A stretch of DNA of 41,874 nt from Erysipelotrichaceae bacterium (GCA_017432895.1 JAFRIG010000060.1:1-41874); one strand, 5' to 3'; shown: positions 15,889-24,863, counted from the first letter of the stretch. The notes: generated by a model not told the origin, from the sequence alone. Made by a program: numbers and translations.

Positions 15889-16937
15889 TGGAAAACAAAA
15901 GACCGATCGTCGGCATAACCATGGGTGATCCGGCCGGCAGTGGACCGGAGATCACAGTCAAAGCTTTACTGGATGAAAGTATTTATGAAAGATGCAGACC
16001 TATCGTAGTCGGTGATGCAAGGGTATTTGAAAAAGCGAAACTGACTGTAGGCCATCCCGAAGTTGTCATCCATCCGGTAAAAGATGTCAACGAGGCTTCT
16101 TTCAGCTATGGAACTATCGATGTTTATCAACTGGATCTGATCGAAGACATGGATCGCTTCGAGATCGGTAAGGTCTCTGAAGAAGGCGGAAATGCGGCCT
16201 TTGAGTCAGTGAAGAAAGTCATCGAACTGGCGATGGAAGGCAAAGTAGATGCTACCGTCACCAACGCCTTAAACAAGGAAGCGATGAATCTCGCCCTGGC
16301 AAAAAGAAATATGCACTTTGATGGTCACACCGAGATCTATGCCACTTATACCAATACCAGAAAATATACCATGATGCTGGCTCACCACGATTTCAGAGTC
16401 GTTCATGTTTCTACCCACGTAGCACTCAGAGAAGCCTGCGACCGAGTCAAGAAAGATAGAGTACTGGAAGTTATCGAACTGGCTTATAAAGCCTGCAAGG
16501 ATCTCGGTATTGAAAAGCCTAAGATCGGTGTCTGCGGACTCAATCCACATGCCGGCGAAAACGGTTTGTTTGGAACAGAAGAGATCGACGAGATCATTCC
16601 GGCCATGGAAGCAGCGAAAGAAAAAGGTATCGAAACGATCGGACCTTTACCACCGGACAGCGCTTTCTCGCAGATGCAGGGTGGCTGGTACGACATCCTG
16701 GTATGCATGTATCACGATCAGGGACACATCCCTACCAAGACCATCGGCTTTGTCTATGACAGAGAAAAGGGTGAATGGAAGGCGGTGGAAGGCGTCAACA
16801 TCACATTGGGATTGCCGATCATCAGAACTTCGGTGGACCACGGTACCGACTTCTACCATGCCGGTAAGGGTACCAGCAATGAACTCAGCCTGGTCAATGC
16901 GATCGATTACGCATTGCGGCTGGCACAAAAAGACTAA
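15888..16937 (+). CDS. pdxA2: PdxA2-family 4-phospho-hydroxyacid dehydrogenase
   Basis: This 349-aa protein (from ATG 15888; a GTG one codon earlier overlaps the preceding stop) belongs to the 4-hydroxythreonine-4-phosphate dehydrogenase family. It opens with VGITMGDPAGSGPEI. The three metal-binding histidines are His177 (STHVALR), His221 (GLNPHAG) and His276 (YHDQGH), matching E. coli PdxA His166/211/266. PdxA2 members oxidise and decarboxylate 4-phospho-D-threonate or D-erythronate to dihydroxyacetone phosphate using NAD. The DUF1537 kinase four genes back supplies the phosphorylated substrate, so catabolism rather than vitamin B6 synthesis is indicated; no other pdx gene is present. Confidence 0.9.
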   Translation: MENKRPIVGITMGDPAGSGPEITVKALLDESIYERCRPIVVGDARVFEKAKLTVGHPEVVIHPVKDVNEASFSYGTIDVYQLDLIEDMDRFEIGKVSEEGGNAAFESVKKVIELAMEGKVDATVTNALNKEAMNLALAKRNMHFDGHTEIYATYTNTRKYTMMLAHHDFRVVHVSTHVALREACDRVKKDRVLEVIELAYKACKDLGIEKPKIGVCGLNPHAGENGLFGTEEIDEIIPAMEAAKEKGIETIGPLPPDSAFSQMQGGWYDILVCMYHDQGHIPTKTIGFVYDREKGEWKAVEGVNITLGLPIIRTSVDHGTDFYHAGKGTSNELSLVNAIDYALRLAQKD

Positions 16938-17007
16938 GACTTCAAATCTGGAATAAGGGGATATTGAAGACTTACATATAAACAATGATTATCGGAAGGA
17001 GGAAATT

Positions 17008-18297
17008 ATGACAACAAACATGATAATCACTCTGGCGATCGTTATCGCAATGGTCGTCATCATCATCAGTGACAAACTGCCGTTCGGCGCACCGGCGCTG
17101 CTGGCAGCGGCACTGCTTGTCGTTACCAACCAGATCGATGTCGCTACAGCCTTTAGCGGCTTCACCGACAAGAACGTCATCATGATCATGGGCTTCATGG
17201 CCACAATGGCTGCCCTTCAGAAAACGACGTTCATTCACAAACTTGAGGGTATCCTGGCTGACTTTGCGAAGAAAGGTGGTCTGAAAGGCTTCATTCTTCT
17301 GCTTTTGGTCATCATGGTCATCGGCAACTTCATCAGCGGTACGGCTTTCTACATTCTGGTCATCACGCTGGTGTCCACCATTCCTTACAACAAGGAACTG
17401 CCGACATCCCGCATCCTGATCCCAGCGGCTTTCGCTACATATTCGACCGGATGGCTGCCTAACAGCGTCGTCTTCTTCACTGGTCTGGTCGCCAGCTTAT
17501 GCAGTTCCGCAGGCTTTGAGGGTGAGGTAAGCGTCAACATCACGAAGTTCTGTATGATGAACCTGATCTGGTCAGTGATCTATCTGGTATGGGCTACACT
17601 GGCTCATAAATTCCTGCCTGACAGAGATATTTCCGATGCGGCTCAGAATGAAGAATTAGCCGAGGGCAAGAAGGAATTCGTCAAGACTCTTTCCGATACT
17701 CAGGAAACCGTTGTTTACGTCCTGTATGTGGTCATGATCCTGGCTATGATCTTCATGGACAAGCTGCCTGGTGAAGTCGGTTATGCTTTGCCGCTTCTGA
17801 TTGCTGGTGTCTATATGTGCATTGGTGCTCTTTCTTTCAAAGAACTGCTGGGCAACATGTTCTCGCCGGTCATGATCATGATGGCTTCCGTTATCGGTGT
17901 TGCTGAAGGCATGGCTGCCAGCGGACTCTCCGCTTTCATCGGTTCCAAGATCGCCGACATGTTAGGCGCAAGCCCGTCCATGTTCGTACTGGTACTGGTC
18001 TTCTGTCTGCTGACTTCTGTCCTGGCTACCTTTACCGGTGCTTCCTTCGGTTCCTTATTTATTACGGCGCCGATCGGTATCGCTTTATGTATGGGTTACG
18101 GTTTCAATCCGGTTCCGCTGGCTCTGGCTTGTGTCAAAGCGGCCTGGATCAACTACTTCATGCCGATCGATGGTATGCCGGCTCTGACTATGGGTGTCGG
18201 TAAATACAAACTGACGGAATTCTGGACTTACGTCGTTCCGATGTGGATCCTGAATATCCTGACAGTGGTCGTGTTGTCCATCGCGTTCTTCAACTAA
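17008..18297 (+). CDS. SLC13/ArsB-superfamily anion permease
   Basis: This 429-aa integral membrane protein has about 11 hydrophobic segments and begins with a membrane helix (LAIVIAMVVIIIS). The family hallmarks are a duplicated fold with re-entrant loops: FSGFTDKNVIMIMGFM and FISGTAFYIL in the first half, and LATFTGASFGSLF and YFMPIDGMPAL in the second. Members carry di- and tricarboxylates or other anions with Na+ or H+. Position inside the acid-sugar operon, 70 nt after pdxA2 and with its own GGAAGGAGG, makes it the probable importer of the operon's organic-acid substrate. A pair of hairpins follows its stop, separating it from the hydrolase genes. Confidence 0.87.
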   Translation: MTTNMIITLAIVIAMVVIIISDKLPFGAPALLAAALLVVTNQIDVATAFSGFTDKNVIMIMGFMATMAALQKTTFIHKLEGILADFAKKGGLKGFILLLLVIMVIGNFISGTAFYILVITLVSTIPYNKELPTSRILIPAAFATYSTGWLPNSVVFFTGLVASLCSSAGFEGEVSVNITKFCMMNLIWSVIYLVWATLAHKFLPDRDISDAAQNEELAEGKKEFVKTLSDTQETVVYVLYVVMILAMIFMDKLPGEVGYALPLLIAGVYMCIGALSFKELLGNMFSPVMIMMASVIGVAEGMAASGLSAFIGSKIADMLGASPSMFVLVLVFCLLTSVLATFTGASFGSLFITAPIGIALCMGYGFNPVPLALACVKAAWINYFMPIDGMPALTMGVGKYKLTEFWTYVVPMWILNILTVVVLSIAFFN

Positions 18298-18307
18298 AAA
18301 GTGTTTC

Positions 18308-18390
18308 AGGTGCTGCGGAACTTAAGTTCTGCAGCACCTTCTCTGAAGCTTTTTTCAAAGGATGGATGTCTATCCGTATTTTGAAAAAAG
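18308..18390 (+). promoter_or_regulatory. Two consecutive hairpins between permease and first hydrolase gene
   Basis: Hairpin one (18308-18339) has a 9-bp AGGTGCTGC/GCAGCACCT stem plus an inner GAAC/GTTC. No T-run follows immediately. Hairpin two (18349-18390) pairs CTTTTTTCAAA with TTTGAAAAAAG and has an inner GGAT/ATCC. An AAAGGAGG SD follows at once. The arrangement suggests partial termination, mRNA processing or 3'-end protection that sets unequal expression of the two halves of the operon. Confidence 0.6.
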
Positions 18391-18407
18391 GTTTCAAAGG
18401 AGGCGGT

Positions 18408-20015
18408 ATGGAACAGAATTATTATTCGTATATTTCATCCAGAGCTAACTGGGATTGTATTCAGACGATCTTTCTTTGTGCACCCGCGAAAGTCGCAAAC
18501 AACAACGAAAAATTATGTTCATTCGTAAAGGAAAGCGGCTGGGAAAAAGTCACGGAAGAAAAGGGAGCAGTGCTTATCGCACCGATGGTCAAAAAAGACT
18601 GGCAGGAGAAAAGTCTTTCTCTGATACCGGAATTCTATGAAGTCCACAAGAACGATTTCAAAGCGCCATCCGGTATTTCAATTCCCGGAAGAGAAGGTGT
18701 GCTATGGCTTTGGGAAACAATGATCTATCTGGTGGGGTATGGCGATGGTGCGGATTATGCCGCCAACGTCCTGATTAAAGAACCGGGTTTCTTTGCGGCA
18801 AGCGCCCTGATCGATGGCGTGATCACGGATTTTTCTCATAGCAAAGAAGAGGCATCACACTGGTTTGTCAGAAAACCGCATAACTATCAAAAGAAAAATA
18901 ACGAGATCGCTTCAAGTGTCTGGCTGTTTAAGAACCAAAAAGACAGCGAAGCGACAATAGAATATTTTAAAAACAGCGGCCAAATGGATGGAGAATACCA
19001 TGAGGCATATGACGGCGTCAGCGTTACGGGATATTTCGCAAATGATAATCCCGCGGTTCAGTTGCGGATCAGTGATCTCAATGAAGCTAACGCCGATGTG
19101 ATCGCTGATTATTTCTTTGAAAAGACGCTGAGATGGAAAAACGGACCGGATGGCCAGCTGAGGAATTATATGGGACGTCGTGATTATGAAAGAAGCGAAC
19201 GCTTTATCCATCGTGAGGTGAGCGTTAACGGAAATACTTATCCTTATACGGTCCATATGCCGGAAGGAATGAACAAAGAAGATGTCAAAGATCTGCCGTT
19301 GGTCTTCAGCCTGCATGGACGAGGGGAACCGACCTGGGTCTTTGCGGAAAAAAACGGCTGGGATGTACTCTCGGACAGGACCAGAGAGTTCATCGTCGTT
19401 TTCCCGGATTCTCCATACAATATCTGGACGATCGAGCGGGATCTCAATGCCATACCGGCAATACTGAAACAGGTAAGCGAAGAATATCAGATCGATAAGC
19501 AAAGGGTATATCTAAGCGGTTTCTCTAACGGTGCCGTCTTTACCTGTCAGATAGCTTCGACCTTCCCGGATCTGTTTGCGGCAGCTTCGCCGTGGAACGG
19601 TCCGGAAATGGAAATGTGCCAAAAGATCGGATTGGGATCCTATTACTATCATCCGGATTTCGTTAACGGCACAAAGGAAATGCCATTCTGGATCATCGTG
19701 GGCGACAGCGACTCGAAAGCGTCCGCCTGTCGGGATGATGAACTTAAGATCCTGTTGCCTGTTGATCATTGTACAGAGAATTATGAAGTCTGGAATGGCG
19801 AGAATCATTATACGAAGAAGGCAGGATATCTGGAAGGGGATCGCTTTGAAACAAAGGTATTCTTTGATCAAAACGGTTCGATCAAAGTCGGACTTACCGT
19901 GATGGCGAATATGCCTCACGGTGCGATATGGGATGAGAGTTATGCGACCTGGGAGTTTATGCGCCGTTTCGCAAGGGTAAATGGTGAGATCGAAGAAATC
20001 AAGGAGGACAGATGA
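18408..20015 (+). CDS. Two-domain alpha/beta hydrolase (esterase), copy 1
   Basis: This 535-aa cytoplasmic protein (ATG 18408, with CAAAGGAGG upstream) has no signal peptide. The C-terminal half is a catalytic alpha/beta hydrolase of the PHB-depolymerase/feruloyl-esterase (LpqC) type: LVFSLHGRGEP oxyanion region, nucleophile elbow SGFSNGA with Ser373, the acid region IIVGDSDS (Asp433/435) and His504 in MPHG. The N-terminal half looks like a second, decayed hydrolase fold: IYLVGYGDGADYAANV is a nucleophile-elbow region in which Gly112 stands where Ser is expected. It is one of three paralogous genes in tandem and is the most divergent. Probable ester hydrolase acting inside the cell on an imported compound; substrate unknown. 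Confidence 0.82.
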   Translation: MEQNYYSYISSRANWDCIQTIFLCAPAKVANNNEKLCSFVKESGWEKVTEEKGAVLIAPMVKKDWQEKSLSLIPEFYEVHKNDFKAPSGISIPGREGVLWLWETMIYLVGYGDGADYAANVLIKEPGFFAASALIDGVITDFSHSKEEASHWFVRKPHNYQKKNNEIASSVWLFKNQKDSEATIEYFKNSGQMDGEYHEAYDGVSVTGYFANDNPAVQLRISDLNEANADVIADYFFEKTLRWKNGPDGQLRNYMGRRDYERSERFIHREVSVNGNTYPYTVHMPEGMNKEDVKDLPLVFSLHGRGEPTWVFAEKNGWDVLSDRTREFIVVFPDSPYNIWTIERDLNAIPAILKQVSEEYQIDKQRVYLSGFSNGAVFTCQIASTFPDLFAAASPWNGPEMEMCQKIGLGSYYYHPDFVNGTKEMPFWIIVGDSDSKASACRDDELKILLPVDHCTENYEVWNGENHYTKKAGYLEGDRFETKVFFDQNGSIKVGLTVMANMPHGAIWDESYATWEFMRRFARVNGEIEEIKEDR

Positions 20016-20016
20016 G

Positions 20017-21807
20017 ATGGTCGACAATTTTAGTGAACTGATAAAGTTTTCGCCCTATGGCGGACAATTGATCCTGGAGGAAGTTAAAGGGACGACGGAT
20101 GGCAATCTGAATCCGGAAAACAACGTTAATACCGTCATCGGACAGGACCGGGACATGTATGCCTATATCCCGAAAAGCGGTTGCCCGCATGCCAAGCAGA
20201 CGGCAGTCTTTATGGTGCTGCGCAACGACGGATCAAAGGAAAGTGCTGAGAAACTGGTAGCTGAACTACAGCTGGCACAGGCATCAGAGAAATATCATTT
20301 CATTTTGCTTTTACCCAATCCGGTCGAAGAGGGATGGAATTATAAACTGGAAAACAGCAAGGATGATGACGTTGCCTTTCTTGTTCGCTGTTTCGCAGCC
20401 TTACCCAAATCCAAGGGTGGCGTTGCCGGTTTCAACGGCATGATCTACTATCTGGGAACCGATCCTGAAAGTTCCGCTATGGCTAGTGCTCTGGCACTTC
20501 ATTCTCCGCTTGATGCGGCAGCGGTAATGGTCGGAAACTTCCCGGCTGATTATCAGATGGATGAAGGCAAAGGTGCTCAGCAGACCGTCTGGGTCTATGA
20601 AAACAATACGCAAGCTATCGACTATTTCAATCGGGTCAATAAAGCGATCGAAACAGAAGAAACGCCGGATTATAGGATCTATGAGGATCAAGATAATCGC
20701 TGCGTAAGAACGTTTGTTTCAGTGAAAGGACTTAACGCCGAAACAGTTGATAAAGCCTGGGATGCCATGTTCTCGAGTTGTCGCAGATGGCGCAACGATA
20801 CCTTCGGCATTTATCAGCCGCGTATCGACTTTGAAAAAGAAGGTTTTGTGAAACACGTCAACGATACTTCTTTAGGCGACAACAACGGTTTCGTACACAC
20901 CTGGTATGAATATGTGCCGGCAGAACTGAAAAACAGTGAGAAGAAACTGCCGTTAGTTATTTATTTCCATGGCATCAACTGTATCGCTCTTTATGGTGCT
21001 GAACAAAGCGGCTGGGCTGCTTTAGCCAAACGGGACGGCTTTATTGCGGTCTTCCCGGATCCCTGTATCGAAGAAAGATGGAATGTCTGGGATGATCGAA
21101 GATTGCCAAGCGATATGGACTATATCATGGCTTTGATCGAACATCTGAAAAGAACCTATCCGATCGATGAAACAAGGATCTATGCTTCCGGCTTTTCGAT
21201 GGGTTCCATGATGACCAATGCCATCACGATTTCTTATCCGGAAGTATTTGCCGGTGGTGTGGCTTTGAATGGACCTAACCAGGGCTATCTGATGACGATG
21301 GATGCCTCGAAAAAAGGTCTTCTGATGTTCAGACCCAATTCAGTCTTAAAGGACATGGAACCCGATGGAACGGAAAAGTCACCGACCAGCCTGTTGGCTG
21401 AAAAGAAAAAAGAAGAATACGATTATCGCATGCCTTTCGTACAGTTTGCGGGTCTGCTGGATAATGTCGGTTTTGATCCTAAGCGGCTTTTCCCGATTCG
21501 TGATGCTCTATCCAACCAGTGGATCGCCACGATAGATATCTGGAAGAAATTCGATCATATCGCAATAAAGGAAATGTATTCCGATGCTTATGCCAGTGGC
21601 CTGATTGGAGATGAGAACGTACGTTTCGCTGAACGTTTCCTGGATCAGTACTGGTACAGCGAAGATAGTCATGATGATCTCTATCATTTCATCACAGCTG
21701 AACGCATGCCTCATGCGGTCGATCTCATAGAAGTGGAGTATGGCTGGAATATCGTCAGAAACTATCGCAGAGAAAAAGACGGAAGTCTGATCAAGGAGGA
21801 AATATGA
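20017..21807 (+). CDS. Two-domain alpha/beta hydrolase (esterase), copy 2
   Basis: This 596-aa protein (ATG 20017, one base after the previous stop, with AAGGAGG upstream) is closely related to copy 3. The catalytic C-terminal domain has YEYVPAELKN, VIYFHGINC, SGFSMGSMM with Ser394, the probable acid in GLLDN and His566 in RMPHAV. The N-terminal domain repeats the same order of elements (YAYIPKSGC, ILLLPNP, YYLGTDPESS) but has Asp149 at the nucleophile position, so it should be inactive. No signal peptide. A cytoplasmic esterase is the family-based expectation; the decayed half may shape the substrate pocket or dimer interface. It overlaps copy 3 as ATGA. Confidence 0.82.
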   Translation: MVDNFSELIKFSPYGGQLILEEVKGTTDGNLNPENNVNTVIGQDRDMYAYIPKSGCPHAKQTAVFMVLRNDGSKESAEKLVAELQLAQASEKYHFILLLPNPVEEGWNYKLENSKDDDVAFLVRCFAALPKSKGGVAGFNGMIYYLGTDPESSAMASALALHSPLDAAAVMVGNFPADYQMDEGKGAQQTVWVYENNTQAIDYFNRVNKAIETEETPDYRIYEDQDNRCVRTFVSVKGLNAETVDKAWDAMFSSCRRWRNDTFGIYQPRIDFEKEGFVKHVNDTSLGDNNGFVHTWYEYVPAELKNSEKKLPLVIYFHGINCIALYGAEQSGWAALAKRDGFIAVFPDPCIEERWNVWDDRRLPSDMDYIMALIEHLKRTYPIDETRIYASGFSMGSMMTNAITISYPEVFAGGVALNGPNQGYLMTMDASKKGLLMFRPNSVLKDMEPDGTEKSPTSLLAEKKKEEYDYRMPFVQFAGLLDNVGFDPKRLFPIRDALSNQWIATIDIWKKFDHIAIKEMYSDAYASGLIGDENVRFAERFLDQYWYSEDSHDDLYHFITAERMPHAVDLIEVEYGWNIVRNYRREKDGSLIKEEI

Positions 21808-23582
21808 TCGATAATATGAACGAACTGGAACGTTTTTCTCCTTATGGCGGAGAACTCATTCTGGAAGAAGTCGCCGGTGGAAACAACAGTTTCGTGACGG
21901 CTGAAAATTCAGTGGAAACGGATAAAGGGGCGGACCGCTCGATGTATGCCTACGTACCGGTTTCCGGCTGTCCGGATGCCAAGCAATGTCAGGTACTGAT
22001 GGTGCTTCGTGACGGAGATGATTATGACAGTGCTTATGCGTTGATGAAGGAATACGGACTTGATGCTCTGGCGGAAAAGAAGCACTTTGTGCTCTTGTTC
22101 CCTAATGCCTTGAACAGCAGCTGGAACTATATGCAAGAGGCACAGCGTGATGATGATTGCGCTTTCCTGGTCCGTTGTTTTGCGACCTTGCCCAAGTCCA
22201 AAGGAAAGGTCGCCGGCTTTAATGGCATGATCTTCTATCTGGGAGTTTCCGAAAGTGCCAGTGCATTATTGAGTGTGTTGTCTGCCAAGCATCCGATCGA
22301 CTGTTCCGCCGTCATGCTGGGAAAATTCCCGGAAGGTTTTGACATACCTGAAGGAGCAGGACAGCCCCAGGTGGCCTGGCTGTATGAAGAAAACAGCCGC
22401 ATGGAAGATTATCTGAAAAAGGTCAATGCCCCATGTGAGGAGAAAAAGGAAGAGGACATCAGAGTATATACCAATACGGTGAATCCGAATATCCACCATT
22501 TCCTTTCTTCAAATAATCTGTCTTGTGAAGAGATCGAAAGAGCCTGGGACAGGATGTTTTCGGAAGCCAGAAGATGGCGTAACGACACATACGGAACTTA
22601 TCAAAAGAGGACAAACTTCACTGAATGGGGTTTCGTAGCTCATGTACAGGATGATTCGCTGGGAGTCAACAACGGTTTTAAACACACCTGGTATGAATAT
22701 GTACCGGAAACAGTGAAAAACAGCGACGAAAAAGTACCGCTCTTATTCTATTTCCACGGCGGCAACTGTATTCCGCTTTACGGTGCCGAACAAAGCGGTT
22801 GGCACTATATTGCCAAAAGAGAAAATTTCATGGTCGTCTATCCGAAAGCTTCAACACTGAAGCGCTGGAATGTCTGGGAAGAAGAGAGTGAACCCAGCGA
22901 CATGGATTTCGTACTGGCACTGATAAAACATATGAAAGAGCTTTATCCGGTCGACGAGAAGCGGATCTATATCTCCGGTTTCTCCATGGGTTCCATGATG
23001 ACCAATGCTTTGGCCTGTGCTTATCCGGAAGTGTTTGCGGCCGGTGCAGCCTATAACGCCCAGAATCTGGGCTATTCCCGCAATCTGAAATCAACTTTCA
23101 GTTCATTGAATATGGGAGGTGGCGAAACATATACGGAAGAAGAGCTGAATGCGCCATCGCTTACGAAACTGAAAGCCGATGCGAAAAAAGCAACTTATGA
23201 TTATCGCTTCCCTTTGATGCAAAACAGCGGTCTGCTGGATGCCTTAGGCACAAACGGCTGGCCGATAAAGGATAAGGATAATCTCTGGTTGGAGACCTTT
23301 GATTACTGGAAGGCCTATAACAATATTCCTGTCAGTGAATTTGTCTATGATGACAGCTACGAGACCGGTTTAAGAGCCGATGAGAGCTGTTATGAAGGCG
23401 ACGATCAGCGTTTCATCCATCATAAATGGCACACGGCGGATGAGGGGCATCTGTCCTTATATGAGGTACTGGTTGCCAAACGCATGCCGCATGCAGTGGA
23501 TCTCAGACAGATCGAATATGGCTGGGAATTCATAAAGCATTTCTATCGCAACGCCGATGGCTCTCTTGGATATCAGGAATAG
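21804..23582 (+). CDS. Two-domain alpha/beta hydrolase (esterase), copy 3
   Basis: This 592-aa protein is a clear tandem duplicate of copy 2: both start with ELxxFSPYGGxLILEEV and share most motifs through RMPHAVDL near the end. The catalytic domain has FYFHGGNC, SGFSMGSMM (Ser394), GLLDA and His563. In the N-terminal domain the elbow region reads YLGVSESAS, so a serine (Ser149) is still present, unlike copies 1 and 2, though the GxSxG second glycine is lost. Translation is coupled to copy 2 by an ATGA overlap. Divergence between copies 2 and 3 suggests the three enzymes take different esters or positions on one substrate. Confidence 0.82.
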   Translation: MIDNMNELERFSPYGGELILEEVAGGNNSFVTAENSVETDKGADRSMYAYVPVSGCPDAKQCQVLMVLRDGDDYDSAYALMKEYGLDALAEKKHFVLLFPNALNSSWNYMQEAQRDDDCAFLVRCFATLPKSKGKVAGFNGMIFYLGVSESASALLSVLSAKHPIDCSAVMLGKFPEGFDIPEGAGQPQVAWLYEENSRMEDYLKKVNAPCEEKKEEDIRVYTNTVNPNIHHFLSSNNLSCEEIERAWDRMFSEARRWRNDTYGTYQKRTNFTEWGFVAHVQDDSLGVNNGFKHTWYEYVPETVKNSDEKVPLLFYFHGGNCIPLYGAEQSGWHYIAKRENFMVVYPKASTLKRWNVWEEESEPSDMDFVLALIKHMKELYPVDEKRIYISGFSMGSMMTNALACAYPEVFAAGAAYNAQNLGYSRNLKSTFSSLNMGGGETYTEEELNAPSLTKLKADAKKATYDYRFPLMQNSGLLDALGTNGWPIKDKDNLWLETFDYWKAYNNIPVSEFVYDDSYETGLRADESCYEGDDQRFIHHKWHTADEGHLSLYEVLVAKRMPHAVDLRQIEYGWEFIKHFYRNADGSLGYQE

Positions 23583-23622
23583 TTATAAAACTAAAACACG
23601 CATACGTAAAAAGGAGAATGAG

Positions 23623-24783
23623 ATGAGTATCAAAACACTGGCTGGGCTGACGCCTGACGGACAGATCTATTATGATGAAGAGATGGGATTTGTAGAGGCG
23701 ATGCTGCCACCGGGTCCCTGGAAGACCGCTCATGCACCGGCTTTACTGGAAACTGAACAAGGTACATTGCTGTGCTGCTGGTTTGCCGGGTCTTTTGAAG
23801 GCGGAGCCGATATCAATATCGTCGTATCCAGACTGGAAAAGGGCAGTGATGTGTGGACTGAGCCGGAATATATTTCCAATGAGAATGATTTTTCCGATCA
23901 GAATCCTTCGTTGTTCAATGCCCCAAACGGTGAGATTTGGGCTATGTATACTTCACAGCTTGGAAGACAGCCCGGCAAGGACAACATGCAGTATACTTCG
24001 GTGGTGAAGAAACAGGTCAGTACCGATGACGGAAAGACCTGGTCACAGCCGGAAACGGTATTCCCGGAAGAAGGTACCTTTGCCCGCCAGCCGATCCAGA
24101 TCCTTTCCAACGGCCGCTGGATCTTCGGCAACTGGATCTGCACCGATTCGGAGGCCGGACTTTCCGGTGATCCGAGTGCTTTCCGCATTTCCGATGATGC
24201 CGGCAAGACCTGGCGCAGAGTGGATATGCCCGCTTCCAACGGAAGAGTTCACCCCAACGTGGTGGAGCTGGAAGACGGACATCTGATCGCTTTCATGCGT
24301 TCGCGTGAAGCCGACTTTATCTATGCTTCGGATTCCTATGATTTTGGTGACAGCTGGTCTCAGCCTTACAAGACCGTTTTGCCCAACAACAACTCCAGTA
24401 TCTCGGCTATCAAACTGAGAAGCGGCCGTATAGCAATCACTTATAACCATTCCAGTGCACCGGCTTCCTATACCAGGAAAGGGGCCTGGCCCGGTTTGCG
24501 CTGTCCGGTCAGCGTAGCGCTATCCGAAGATGGCGGCAAGACCTTCCCGCTGATCCGCCATGTCGAAAGAGGAGAAGGCTTCTATGGTGATGAAAACAAG
24601 GGCAGTAACCGTCAATATGAATATCCTTATATCATGCAGGACAAGGAAGGTTATATCCATGTCGCTTATGCCTATAAGACCAGGATCGGTGTCAAATGGG
24701 TGAAACTGAAAGAAGAAGATATCATCGGAAGCGTCCGCGGTGAAAGCACCTACAACCCCACTTCCGGTGAAGTTGGCAAATAA
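23623..24783 (+). CDS. BNR/Asp-box beta-propeller protein (BNR_2 family, sialidase-like fold)
   Basis: This 386-aa protein begins at ATG 23623, after AAAAAGGAG. It has at least four Asp-box motifs (STDDGKTWS, SDDAGKTWR, SYDFGDSWS, SEDGGKTFP) and the six-bladed propeller layout of BNR_2 proteins (HAPALLETEQGTLLCCWF, DQNPSLF, RQPIQILSNGRWIFG, HPNVVELEDG). The sialidase RIP motif near the N-terminus is replaced by AHAPALLE, so true sialidase activity is unlikely. There is no signal peptide, so it acts in the cytoplasm. As last gene of the operon before a strong terminator it probably processes the same imported substrate as the hydrolases, as a lyase, glycosidase or isomerase of unknown specificity. 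Confidence 0.8.
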   Translation: MSIKTLAGLTPDGQIYYDEEMGFVEAMLPPGPWKTAHAPALLETEQGTLLCCWFAGSFEGGADINIVVSRLEKGSDVWTEPEYISNENDFSDQNPSLFNAPNGEIWAMYTSQLGRQPGKDNMQYTSVVKKQVSTDDGKTWSQPETVFPEEGTFARQPIQILSNGRWIFGNWICTDSEAGLSGDPSAFRISDDAGKTWRRVDMPASNGRVHPNVVELEDGHLIAFMRSREADFIYASDSYDFGDSWSQPYKTVLPNNNSSISAIKLRSGRIAITYNHSSAPASYTRKGAWPGLRCPVSVALSEDGGKTFPLIRHVERGEGFYGDENKGSNRQYEYPYIMQDKEGYIHVAYAYKTRIGVKWVKLKEEDIIGSVRGESTYNPTSGEVGK

Positions 24784-24790
24784 AGCTATG

Positions 24791-24818
24791 AAAGGTTTCC
24801 AAGGCTGGAGACCTTTTT
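24791..24818 (+). terminator. Strong terminator ending the acid-sugar operon
   Basis: AAAGGTTTCC (24791-24800) pairs with GGAGACCTTT (one G:U), followed by a T-run. It closes the roughly 12-kb operon that starts at 12612. Confidence 0.85.
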
Positions 24819-24834
24819 CTTATGCTACAGGCGA

Positions 24835-24863
24835 AAGACAAAACAGGCCAAAAAATGTAAAAT
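24835..24863 (+). promoter_or_regulatory. Promoter of the carboxyethyl-ornithine synthase-like/GNAT pair
   Basis: AAGACA (24835-24840, four of six matches), a 17-bp spacer and TAAAAT (24858-24863). The leader is about 74 nt and holds an imperfect hairpin around 24879-24907, then AAAGGAGAAGG. Confidence 0.5.

Noticed and set aside
23623..24783. Secreted sialidase
   Set aside because: No signal peptide, no RIP arginine, and no NanA/NanE/NanK-type genes nearby.
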